From NCBI GenBank assembly GCA_023678885.1, contig CM042955.1:33636088-33700087 (forward strand): a stretch of DNA of 64,000 bases, written 5' to 3'. A program made the translations under genes and the position numbers. Shown piece after piece: positions 46,101 to 57,300 of this stretch (positions within the stretch are counted from its first letter, which is position 1; each line of letters begins with the position of its first letter). Under the pieces are notes generated by a model. That model was not told the DNA's origin. It saw only the letters and a list, made by a program, of their open reading frames with translations, and made no database searches. This DNA comes from Pogostemon cablin. Taxonomy: Eukaryota > Streptophyta > Magnoliopsida > Lamiales > Lamiaceae.

Positions 46101-49100
46101 GAAACATTTTCATCAACCAATATGCACCCCCGTATCACTGAGTTAGTCTCTTGTAAATCAGGTTTACATCATAAACCCTTGTAAATCCTGTGGTCCCCTT
46201 AATTTAAACACCCTAGCAATACATAGAGTATATAGGATTGGAAGGGGGGACCATAGAGTTTACACCGTGAACCCGGTTTACACAAGTGTTTGAGCGTATC
46301 ACCATCAATGAAAGTTGGGAGTTACAAGGTATGTAAGACCTCTCACATTTTTCCAGCTGCAACAATTATACAACTAGATTTTTTAACAGAAAATAATTCC
46401 ACGAGTCATACAAATGGCCAGTTCATATGCAAAAATCATATCTAAATAATAAAACCATGATCTATTTAACATCTCAAACTTAAATTTAAAAACCCATGAT
46501 CCTTCGAGCATCTTAATATATAGCGCGGCAGATATTATATAGCAATTCTAAGAGCATAAATGGATATTACAAAGATCACAAGTGAAGAGAATTTCGATGT
46601 CTAAGTTATGGATAGAAGATGCATTTTGCATGGTGAAACTTGAACTTCAAAAAATATTTCCGATAACCCAAAACATATCTTCACCACTACCACATGGAGA
46701 TGCATATTGCATACACATAATATCAGATGAACAAAAGAAGTATTCTAAAACTTACATGAAGTGTTACCACAGCATTTGGATTTTTTTCTACCGCATATAC
46801 TTTCAATTTGCGCTCCGTTTCTTCAGCTGCCTATCGAACAATAGGATAGAAACAAAAAAAAAGGAATAACCCAGTAAGATTACAGAATTATCAAATTCGC
46901 CTTCTAGTTTCCATATATAGTCCTAGCAGAGCGACAGGAAATGACCTGAAGTGATGCCCTGACAAGAGGTCCTCGACCAGCACCAACAACCATCAACACC
47001 TAGGTAAAGGAGAAAGAACTTGTCATAAGTTCCATATCACCCCAACTGAACTATATTGACAATTATCACAGTGATAATATTTAACTCACAGTTGTAACTT
47101 TAGAAGCATTTTCATCTGGAACACGGTCAAGCAAAGCTTTAGCAACTGCTCTTTGGTACTGCAAGACGTGACACAGATATTAACGCTGAATGTAACAACC
47201 ATGAAACAATTATGTTCTTAAACTGAAATATGCATGAGTGATCCTCCTTTTATGTTGTCTTCTATTTAAGGCTTGAACAGATATGTAATCATATAAAGTA
47301 TATACAGGGTGCAACAAAGAAACTTGACGTCCACCATGTTACAACATGAAAGGAAGAGAAAAAAAACCATCATAAATCAGAGCGACACTCAGTCGGACAA
47401 GGTTATTCTGTCCGTGCAAGCACATAGATTTTCTCAAATGGATACCTATAAGAGAGAATTTTCTAATTCTTTGAGTATTTATATGGTAATGCGGTACACC
47501 AGACTTCAATTTTTCATATACCTGACTATATTTAACTGTGTCCTTTTCAAATATTTCATATGTTTGGGCCTCCAAATTGTCCATGAGAGGCTGCAGATCA
47601 GATAGTTTCAGGTGAGTCAGAGTAACTGGCGCTAGAAGAATTAAAGATGCAAAAGTTTTGAAGGATATAAAGGAAACAAAAAGTGAAACTTGAGATAGAT
47701 ACTCACTTGCAAGGGTGATTGAAGATAATCTCTGTAGCCAAGCTGGAATATCACGAGGAGGAAGTTAACAAAAAAACACGAACACAAATATTATATAATA
47801 CCACATGAAAAGGCATAAGAGGGAAGTGGGTCTTAACCTCAAATCGCTCCTGTTCAGGAAGAGGATCCATCTTTTGATAAAGGTAAGCAATATAATCTAA
47901 GTAAGACTTTAAAGGGTGTCTCCAACCTCCTGAGAAAAAAATGTCATTAACATACCTAAATGAGCAATTAACACATCAGCAGAAGAATACAACTCAAGCA
48001 CAGGACAACTTTTTCAAAATAATAAGTGTCATGAGAACTGCTAAAGAGAAACCCAATAATAGATTTTATTAAAGATAATCAGCAATATAAGAAAAAATAT
48101 AACATAGCTCAGAAAGTCTTACCCTCAATGTGGTTATCAGCCTTTAATTCTGAATGTATTGGTTGGCCAGAAATCACTATCTGTATTGTATCATGGTAAA
48201 AACATATACAAATTAAGAGTTCTAACCCTCTAACTCAACAGGTTAATATATCCCACATTTAAAATTTTAAATAAGCATCTTCAATCTATAATGACATAAT
48301 ATTTGCTGCTGGCAGCACTAAAATTTATACTTTATTCAGGAGACCGCAAAGAATGATAGTTTACATGGAACTTAAATCAATGAACAGGAAAATAAAAACT
48401 CAAAGAGCAAAAATTAATTTTAGTAAGCTAACACGTTATAGCATCATTCCCCATCGCCCCACCCTCCCAAAAAAAAAAGGCAAGAATTTAAACCATGCAT
48501 CTATGATAATTTTGTGCACAACATATAGCAAGTTAAAATACAACAAAGCATCTATGCGTAAAGTTTCCTAAGAATACCTGAATTGAGTGATTGAAAAATG
48601 CAGTTGTTAAACTCTGGTGACGCTTTGACAGACAAGGATATCCCTTTGCATTGGTTAGAAAAGACTGCAAAAGAACAACTCATCAGCGAGAAAATTAACC
48701 GACTTACACCAGAAGGCAAGCATGCTTATCAAACATCAATAGAACTATAGAACAATGCATATGACTATAAAGAGTATTGTAAAAACTCAGCAAGGAGTTC
48801 ATAATTGAACATAAAACCCACAAAACTTAAGTGGTATTCTTCAATTGCCCATGCTATTATGAGATCACATAAAAACGAGCAACAATATCAAACAGCAAAT
48901 AATATTTTAACTGTTTCAAACTTTCATTCAGTAATTTTGCTGCTATATTTTTAAGATCTCTGACTACAGAGAATTAGTATTTAACAGAAAAAGAACCCCA
49001 GACAAGCTTTTTAAGCTAGGATGCCTCAAGTTGTTGATGAACATGGCGTCTAGAGTGCTCTTGCCATCAGTGTCTTTTTCCCAGGCAAGCTTTTTCACTA

Positions 49101-52100
49101 AAAAATAAAAGGACCTCCAGGCAAGCTTTTCATGACAGGATGCTTCAAGTTGTTGATGAAATAGAAAGCACGGGCATCAAGAGTGTTCTCGTCTTCAGTT
49201 TCTTTTTTAGGTTTGCTTCGGATATGCTTAATAGGCCACTTAAAGTTGAAACCAGAACACAGGCAACCACTTTACAGATCACACAGTTGTTGCATTACTA
49301 AATGTTTTGGCATTCGACTGCTAAAGTTGATTGACATTTGACAATAATGTAAGAGATATCAAACAGATGTTGGCAACTCTAGTACAGACATAACTTATTT
49401 GATAACATTGCAAAGGTTTTTGAGTGTGTTTTTTATAATCTTTTAACAACTTGCTTTTCTAGAATGTCCTTCACTGAGGTGACTTAGCGCTTAAAGTGGT
49501 TACCATACTAATGAGAACCTTTTAAGTAAATAAAAAATGACAATATCCTGTGTAGTTTACATGTGTATTTATTATGGCTGCCCTAACAGGTTCTCCAAAC
49601 CATCGTGAAACAGAAGACGCCGAAGGTAAAGATGACCTGAACAACAAAAATAAATAAACCTTGTCAGGCATCAAAGATAAATTAATTTAGAACTATCGGC
49701 AAACATTACAAGAGTATATAGCTCACAAAATATCGAGTGCAACCGAGAGCTGGCTATGGTGTTCACAAAGAAGCCGAAAGGAGTTCCACAGCTCCCATGA
49801 ATCAGCTGTCCCTTCACTCTGGGGATTTACAAAGAGTAACATAGTACTTATAACAATATGATAAATAATAAAAACTTTCTGAAGCAGTATAAGAGAGCTC
49901 AATACAAGTATGAAAGATAAGAAAAGGGTAACAGTTAGTTGACAGAGAATTTTAAGAGCCAATATTTATACAACACATATTATTATTCAAGACAAAAAAG
50001 AAACGATGTCAACAAAAAAGTAAACAAGTAATCAGTTCATGACAATAGGATAAATAATTGCATAGAGCCACCCAACTCTTCTTTTCAGAGAAGTAGAACA
50101 TAAAATTGGATGCCCTTGTGCTAATGAACATGACTCACTGCATTAAAGAGTATACTTACCATGTAATCTGGGCTCTTGGCGTCTGTCTCATCATCAGGCT
50201 TCATCAGGGGAATCCTAAGCCACAACTTTTTATATCGGAAGTAAATAACAAGGATAAAAAGGAAATGACGAGAATAATAAGAGATGCATTATTTATCAAG
50301 ACAATAGACTAATATAAATTTTATGTAAATGTGAATGTTTCAAATTGTACCTGCAAGCTGCCTAAGTTCTGTAAGATCTGATTCAAACACCTTGCATAAT
50401 TAGCACAAGAAGTTCCCTTAGGTGTAGGCAGAAGACAAGCCTGCAAAACAAAAGCCATAGATTCTAAAGGAGAAATTTGACTTCTCACAAGCACAAAAGA
50501 CAGCAAAAAATGTAAATTGAATGATTGGAATATAAATGAAAATCATGAAATCTACACACAATGGGAGTGCAGGTGAACTGTGTACTATTGCAATTATCTC
50601 AATTAAAAGACAATAGTCATAATAGGGTACCAAATGCCAGTATCATGATTCACCTGCAAAGATAGATGAGTAGCCCAAGCTATTTCTTGTTTCAATGTAA
50701 TTTCAGAATCCTTCCGAAGTGTATCATCTTCAGAGTCCAAGTCGATCCAAGAGCTAATTTTGCCTATATAGAAAGTGAAAAAGTCAATAGAGTCGATTAA
50801 TAAAAAACTAACAAGCAAAAGCAGATAGATACCTAATCAGCTAATTTTCCAAAGGATGTTTGTTTTGGGTTTCAATTTAAAATCAAGTGGATTTTTAAAT
50901 CCTGATTATTAGCAATGCTGTGTGTTTATTTTGGTTGGATATTATTCAACTAAGTGTCAAATAAATATGCAAGAAAGGGGGGAGGTGAAAGTAATATTAT
51001 ATTATTGTAAGTGATTTCGCAGTGTTTGTAATGGTTGAATATGGTGAATATTTTAAAACTGAATTTTAAAATCCCAAAGTAGAACAGTATTAGGATTTTA
51101 AGAACCAAATCAAACACAACACGTAATAAAATGGGTTGATAATTTAAATAGAACGTTATTCATTGAGGAGACCAAAAGAGGAAAGTAGCACCATGTTTTG
51201 CTATGCAGTAAGTATGTAAATCTCATGTCCGGCTACAAATGAGTCAATATTACATAGGAGCCTATTAACTAAAACTAAAAGAAGGGAAAGTAATATTATA
51301 TTATTGTAAGTGATTTCGCAGTGTTTGTAATGGTTGCATATGGTGAATATTTTAAAACTGAATTTTAAAATCCCAAAGTAGAACAGTATTAGGATTTTAA
51401 GAACCCAAATCAAACACAACACGTAATAAAATGGGTTGATAATTTAAATAGAACGTTATTCATTGAGGAGACCAAAAGAGGAAAGTAGCACCATGTTTTG
51501 CTATGCAGTAAGTATGTAAATCTCATGTCCGGCTACAAATGAGTCAATATTACATAGGAGCCTATTAACTAAAACTAAAAGAAGGGAAAAACAACTGAGA
51601 TTAGGATTTGGAACTAGATAGACAGGGACAAAGAACAAACCAACAACATGACTGCTCCATTGGGAAGGGCTTAGAACCAAGTCTGACCCAGCAAATGGCA
51701 GAGCTCGTGATCTACTAGTACTGGCGTCTACTAGACTAGGCCTATATTCAGGATCCATCTGCATGAAGCAAATTTGCAAGTGCGAGCAGGTAGCCAGAAT
51801 TAGAAAATTAATTTTTTCAAAGCTTCATTCTCCCAGTTAGTATGAATCTTGTTTCATAATCAAAGAGAACATTAACACAAAAAATTAGGCAATTATTAAC
51901 ACAAAAAATTAGGCAATTATCAAATCAATTACTAAACATATAAGCATTCACTTGGCACCATCATGTACACGAATCATTTTAATCCCTTTCATATAACAAA
52001 CATTGAGGAATATGACATAGTGATATGACTGTGACGATATCAATTGTAAGATAATATCAATAACGTAAGTTATTATCAATTTACAAATTGTAAGGTTACA

Positions 52101-53875
52101 ATTGTGAAGGCATTTTTACATTTCTAGTCCAAAGAATAATCAGTAGTGAAGATGATGACATAATTTTAATTAAAAAATATTATCATGATAGAAAATCATA
52201 TGAAATAACTGACCAACATAATAATTAATAATGACCACTTCATCTAAAAGCTTAAGTTGTGGTCAGAAATGTGTATCATTTAATTTCTAATCAATTACTT
52301 TATTATGCCCCCTCACATGCAGGCAGGTTAATTTGACCAAATTCCTGCCAGTAGACTTTTTTGATAGATTGTTGGCAGTGAGGTTTGAAGCCTTTAACTT
52401 CACTTAACCTTGCTCTCATATCATGTTTAATGACTGCCTTCTCTAAAAGCTTAAGTTGTTAGAGATGTGTATGGTATAATACTTAATCAAATTCCTCAAA
52501 CAGAGAAAGAGACATATATATAAAAGTTCCTACGACATGGATATTAGTTAATATCCTCAAGAGAAACTACAGTTTCCCAAATAGGAGGCTATCAACTTAA
52601 TGATTTAGGTAGGCATACTGACCATTCACACAGATTGACAGCCTTTCAGCTGATGTATGACTGGCTAATTGGCCACCATAAGTAGACTAAAAAGAAGTGA
52701 AAAAAAAAATTGAAAACCTATCCTTATTTGAGATTGATTGTTTGCACATCTCTCATGATTTGTCATGTAAGTGCCTTGATTAGTCAAGTTTATTTTATCA
52801 GCATATGAATATCTATTACTCTCTCCATCCCGGAGAAGTTATCGCCTTTTTTATTTTTGCACAAAAAATAATAATTTAATATGTAGTGGGTTGAGAATAA
52901 TATATAATATTTAAATGTGCAGCGGGTAGTTGTATTAGTAGTGTGTGTGGGCCCCATGGGAATATATTAATTGTTTCGTGTGGGTCTCATGCACTTAAAA
53001 AGGAAATGTGTCAACTTCTATATGACAACCCAAAAAGGAAAAATGTGTCAACTTCTGTCAAAGGGAATATTAGTTTTTGGACATTTTCAATTTAGAATAG
53101 TGAATATTATTTTATCAAATATGAAACCATATGAGTAGAATTAGGTAGTTTCAATCCAAAGAAACCAGAAGATGCAAGTTGTTCTTGTTACTTGAGAAAA
53201 ATGTAAAAACATCATGCAATGGTAGCATCATACATGAAGACAGATTATTCAATCATATACAAAAATCAAACAATAGGTCCATCAATGCGGCATCGATAAG
53301 CAAAAGTTGAGCGTAATGCTTAACTCCAACATTTGGGAATTTTATGCTGATGAAAATACATCAATAATGCAACATAGAAACCAAGTGGCATCTTCATTAC
53401 AATTGGCCTTTAGCAGTGAAATCAATCAAAGGCTGTCAAGCAAATGAAGCTGTAAGTGACTTGTTCACAATTCATCGCATGATTGGCTTATTGCTCACCT
53501 TTGTATTTAGGTCAAAGAATTGTATATTAGTGAACGCTTACCACATTACTACAAGTAATTTTAGTAGACTTTCAGATGTCCTTTTTCAAAAAAAAATAAA
53601 TAAATAATAAAGCTTGATTATACAATACAATTAGCATTCTGATGGCTCCAAGAAACAAAATCCAATTCAGAATATCGATAGCAGACAAAAGAAGAAATGA
53701 AAGCAAAAGAAGAAGGTAGGAAAGTGAAATATCTGACCAAAGAAGCAAGGACGAAATCGAAGCCGCCATGAATGTTAACGGAGAGGAGGTTTGGCATGTC
53801 ATCATTGAACTCCGTCTCTACGCCACAGTAGCGAGACTCGCTTTTGTCTCCACCGTATCTCTCTCCCAACGGCAT
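43154..53875 (-). CDS. PRMT5: PRMT5/SKB1, type II protein arginine methyltransferase
   Basis: Symmetrically dimethylates arginine in histone H4R3 and spliceosomal Sm proteins (known of plant and animal PRMT5). 23 exons in phase give 644 residues: 53738-53875, 51641-51758, 50654-50763, 50351-50440, 50160-50225, 49727-49818, 49561-49636, 48578-48664, 48123-48180, 47838-47929, 47707-47742, 47522-47590, 47090-47158, 46946-46999, 46756-46830, 45819-45911, 45605-45708, 44989-45037, 44798-44884, 44600-44705, 43769-43856, 43420-43513, 43154-43237. The TIM-barrel half is residues 1 to about 290. The PRMT5-specific Phe is near 335 (YEIFEKDTVKYSQYQRA), SAM motif I is VVGAGRGP (about 371-378), and the catalytic double-E loop is SELLGSFGDNE (E444, E453). 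The C-terminus is NGRSYWVGL. All key residues are intact. All internal borders are GT/AG. Confidence 0.96.
46139..46292 (-). mobile_element. MITE-like repeat, copy 2, in PRMT5 intron 15
   Basis: Reverse complement of the repeat at 6712-6863 (starts CAAACACTTGTGTAAA, ends GAGACTAACTCA). The inverted ends CTTGTGTAAACCGGGTT and CTCTTGTAAATCAGGTT are better kept here. Confidence 0.65.
49002..49200. repeat. Imperfect tandem duplication in PRMT5 intron 7
   Basis: AAGCTTTT...AGGATGC(C/T)TCAAGTTG, then TTGATGAA, occurs at about 49010-49044 and 49128-49162, about 118 bp apart. Confidence 0.6.
50985..51590. repeat. Recent 300-bp tandem duplication in PRMT5 intron 2
   Basis: About 50990-51288 and 51289-51588 are nearly identical (only a few differences, such as GTTGAAT/GTTGCAT and ACCAAAT/ACCCAAAT). 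The copies sit wholly inside intron 2, close to the donor of exon 2. No coding change results. Confidence 0.88.
52817..53070. mobile_element. Stowaway/mariner-like repeat, degenerate, in PRMT5 intron 1
   Basis: TTACTCTCTCCATCCCGGAG at about 52817 is the usual TA-CTCCCTCCGTCCC start of Stowaway-type elements. The far end (AAATGTGTCAACTTCTGTC near 53041) is degenerate. About 250 bp, no coding potential. Confidence 0.5.
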
Positions 53876-53986
53876 TTTTACTCTGAGCTTCGACTTGGAG
53901 TTGGAGAGGCGGAAAAGGGTTTAAGCAGGGTTTTGTTCTTTTCCGGTTCAAATATATGTTTGTCTAGGGTTTTTCTTGCCTCTTAA
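53876..53986 (-). promoter_or_regulatory. Remaining native 5' flank of PRMT5
   Basis: Only 111 bp lie between the PRMT5 ATG (53875) and the Harbinger terminus (53987). They must hold most or all of the 5' UTR. Any native core promoter further up is now beyond transposon DNA, unless the element was there when the gene's promoter took shape. No TATA box is obvious. Confidence 0.5.
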
Positions 53987-54166
53987 GGCCCTCCTCAATG
54001 ATAAAACAAAAAAGCAAGTTTTTTGCCCGCCACGCGCCACCTCAAAAGCAAAAAAACCCTACCTCAAAAACAAAACTCCTCCCCAACAATAAAACTAAAA
54101 GGCAGGTTTTTTGGTAGGACCCACACCAATTTCATTTTATTCTCATTTAACTAGTATTTACCCGAT

Positions 54167-54181
54167 CCGTGCGTTGCACGG
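54167..54181 (-). other. Helitron 3' terminal hairpin
   Basis: Six-base stem CCGTGC/GCACGG with a three-base loop, 16 nt before the CTAG end. The CCGTGCAACGCACGG motif is typical of plant Helitron 3' ends. Confidence 0.9.
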
Positions 54182-54389
54182 TCATGGGTTTTTATAATAG
54201 AACTATATATGTAATGGGTTGTTTAATTTTAGGGGAAATATGGAACATTACAATCCAATTATGCGATTGTAAAATTTTAATAACTGGATAATCAGAAAAC
54301 ATTTAGTCAGATTTTTATAAAAAAAATAATACATACATAAATGAAAATTTGATTATGATACATACATAAATGAAAAATAATACATACAT

Positions 54390-57300
54390 AAATGGTGAAG
54401 ATGAATTCTTAAATAATAAAGGATTATGATTAAATTAAAAGGTTTCCAAAAGAGGTATATATGTTCATCAATTAAAATAGACAATTAAAAAAAATAAAAC
54501 TCTAAAACCCCAAACCCTTAAATCCCTAAACCCTAAACCAGACTGAGATTATTGAGTCCAATTTTAGCAAAATCATTTTGTTGAAGGGGGGGGGGGAAAT
54601 TGAGTCCATGTACTTAAAATTTGTTGAATAAAAATATATAAATAAATTAGAAAAGGAGGCACTTAAAATTTGTTGAATTTAGAAAATGAGGTACTTAAAA
54701 TTTGTTGAATAAAAATGTCAAGGGATGGTTAATGGTGAAGATGAATTCTTAAATAATAAATGATTAGGATTAAATTAAAAGGTTTCCAAAAGAGGTAAAA
54801 TTAAAAAAAGGGGGAAAATTGAGTCCAATTTTTAAAAGGTTTCCAAAAGAGGTAAAATTAAAAAGGGGAGAAAAATTGAGTCCAGGTACTTAAAATTTAT
54901 TGAATAAAAATATATAAATAAATTAGAAAATGTGAATCCAATTTTAGCAAAATCATTTTGCTCAAAGAATAGCTAATGGTGAAGATGAATTCGTAAATGA
55001 TAAAGGATTAGGATTAAATTAAAAGGTTTCCAAAAAAGATAAAATTAGAAAATGGGGAAAAACCAAACCCTAAGAGATTTGTTCCTAAACCCTAAAGGAG
55101 GCACTTAAATTTTTAAATGACAATTAAAAAATATAAATAAATTAGAAAATGATTTACTTAAAATTTGTTGAATAAAAGTGTATAAATAAAATAGAAAATG
55201 AGGTACTTAAAATTTGTGGAATAAAAATGTCAAAAGAGGGTTAATGGTGAAGATGAATTCTTAAATAAAAAAGGATTATGATTAAATTAAAAGGTTTCCA
55301 AAAGAGGTATATATGTTCATCAATTAAAATAGACAATTAAAAAAATAAAATTCTAAAACCTTAAACCCTAAACCCTTAAATCCTAAATCCTAAATCCCTA
55401 AACCCTAAACCAGGCTGAGATTATTGAGTCCAATTTTAGCAAAATCATTTTATTGAATAAAAATGTCAAGGGATGGTTAATGGTGAAGATGAATTTTAAA
55501 TAATAAAGGATTATGATTAAATTAAAAGGTTTCCAAAAGAGGTAAAATTAAAAAGGGGAAAAAATTGAGTCCAGGTACTTAAAATTTGTTGAATAAAATA
55601 TATAAATAAATTAGGAAATGAGGTACTTAAAATTTGTTGAATTTAGAAAAGGAGGCACTTAAAATTTGTTGAATAAAAATGTCAAGAGATGGTTAATGGT
55701 GAAGATGAATTCTTAAATAATAAAGGATTATGATTAAATTAAATGGTTTCCAAAAGAGGTAAAATTAAAAAAAAGGGGGAAAATTGAGTCCAATTTTAGC
55801 AAAATCATTGGTTAATGGTGAAGATGAATTCTTAAATAATAAAGGATTAGGATTAAATTAAAAGGTTTCCAAAAGATGTATATATGTTCATCAATTAAAA
55901 TAGACAATTAAAAAAAATAAAACCCTAAAACCCTAAACCCTAAACTCTTAAATCCTAAACCCTAAATCCCTAAACCCTAAACCAGGCTGAGATTATTGAG
56001 TCCAATTTTAGCAAAATCATTTTATTGAATAAAAATGTCAAGGGATGGTTAATGGTGAAGATGAATTTTAAATAATAAAGGATTAGGATTAAATTAAAAG
56101 GTTTCCAAAAGTGGTAAAATTAAAAAAGGGGGGGAAAATTGAGTCCAGGTACTTAAAATTTGTTGAATAAAAATATATAAATAAATTAGAAAATGATGTA
56201 CTTAAAATTTGTTGAATTTAGAAAAGGAGGCACTTAAAATTTGTTGAATAAAAATGTCAAGGGATGGTTAATAGTGGAGATGAATTCTTAAATAATAAAG
56301 GATTATGATTAAATTAAAAGGTTTCCAAAAGAGATAAAATTAAAAAAGGGGGGAAAAATTGAGTCCAATTTTAGCAAAATCATTGGTTAATGATGAAGAT
56401 GAATTCTTAAATAATAAAGGATTATGATTAAATTAAAAGGTTTCCAAAAGAGGTATATATGTTCATCAATTAAAATAGACAATTAAAAAAAAATAAAACC
56501 CTAAAACCCTAAACCCTAAACCCTTAAATCCTAAACTCTAAATCCCTAAACCCTAAACCAGGCTGAGATTATTGAGTCCAATTTTAGCAAAATCATTTTG
56601 TTGAATAAAAATGTCAAGGGATGGTTAATGGTGAAGATGAATTTTTAAATAATAAAGGATTATGATTAAATTAAAAGGTTCCCAAAAGAGGTAAAACTAA
56701 AAAAGGGGGAAAAATTGAGTCCAGGTACTTAAAATTTGTTGAATAAAAATATATAAATAAATTAGAAAAGGAGGTACTTAAAATTTGTTGAATTTAGAAA
56801 AGGTGGTAAGTAAAATTTGTTGAATAAAAATGTCAAGGGATGGTTAATGGTGAAGATGAATTCTTAAATAATAAAGGATTATGATTAAATTAAAAGGTTT
56901 CCAAAAGAGGTAAAATAAAAAAAGGGGGGAAACTTTGTAAAAGGTTTCCAAAAGAGGTAAAATTAAAAAAGGGGGGAAAAATTGAGTCCAGATACTTAAA
57001 ATTTGTTGAATAAAAATATATAAATAAATTAAAAAAGGAAATAATAAAGGATTATGATTAAATTAAAAGGTTTCCAAAAGAGGTATATATGTTCATCAAT
57101 TAAAATTGACAATTAAAAAAAATAAAACCCTAAAATCCCAAACCCTTAAATCCTAAACTCTAAATCCCTAAACTCTAAACCAGGCTGAGATTATTGAGTC
57201 CAATTTTAGCAAAATTATTTTGTTGAATAAAAATGCCAAGGGATGGTTAATCGTGAAGATGAATTTTTAAATAGTAAAGGATTATGATTAAATTAAAAGG

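Noticed and set aside
51501..51779. 92-codon single frame around PRMT5 exon 2 as a separate gene
   Set aside because: Only 51641-51758 is exon, with proper AG and GT borders and phase. The rest is intron, including the tandem duplication.
52320..52460. LTR or SINE signal in PRMT5 intron 1
   Set aside because: Phrases such as CTGCCAGTAGAC and CTCTCATATCATG are suggestive, but no termini, A/B boxes or duplication could be found.
53768..53986. Plus-strand 72-codon frame opposite PRMT5 exon 1
   Set aside because: It is antisense to a well-supported coding exon and its 5' UTR.
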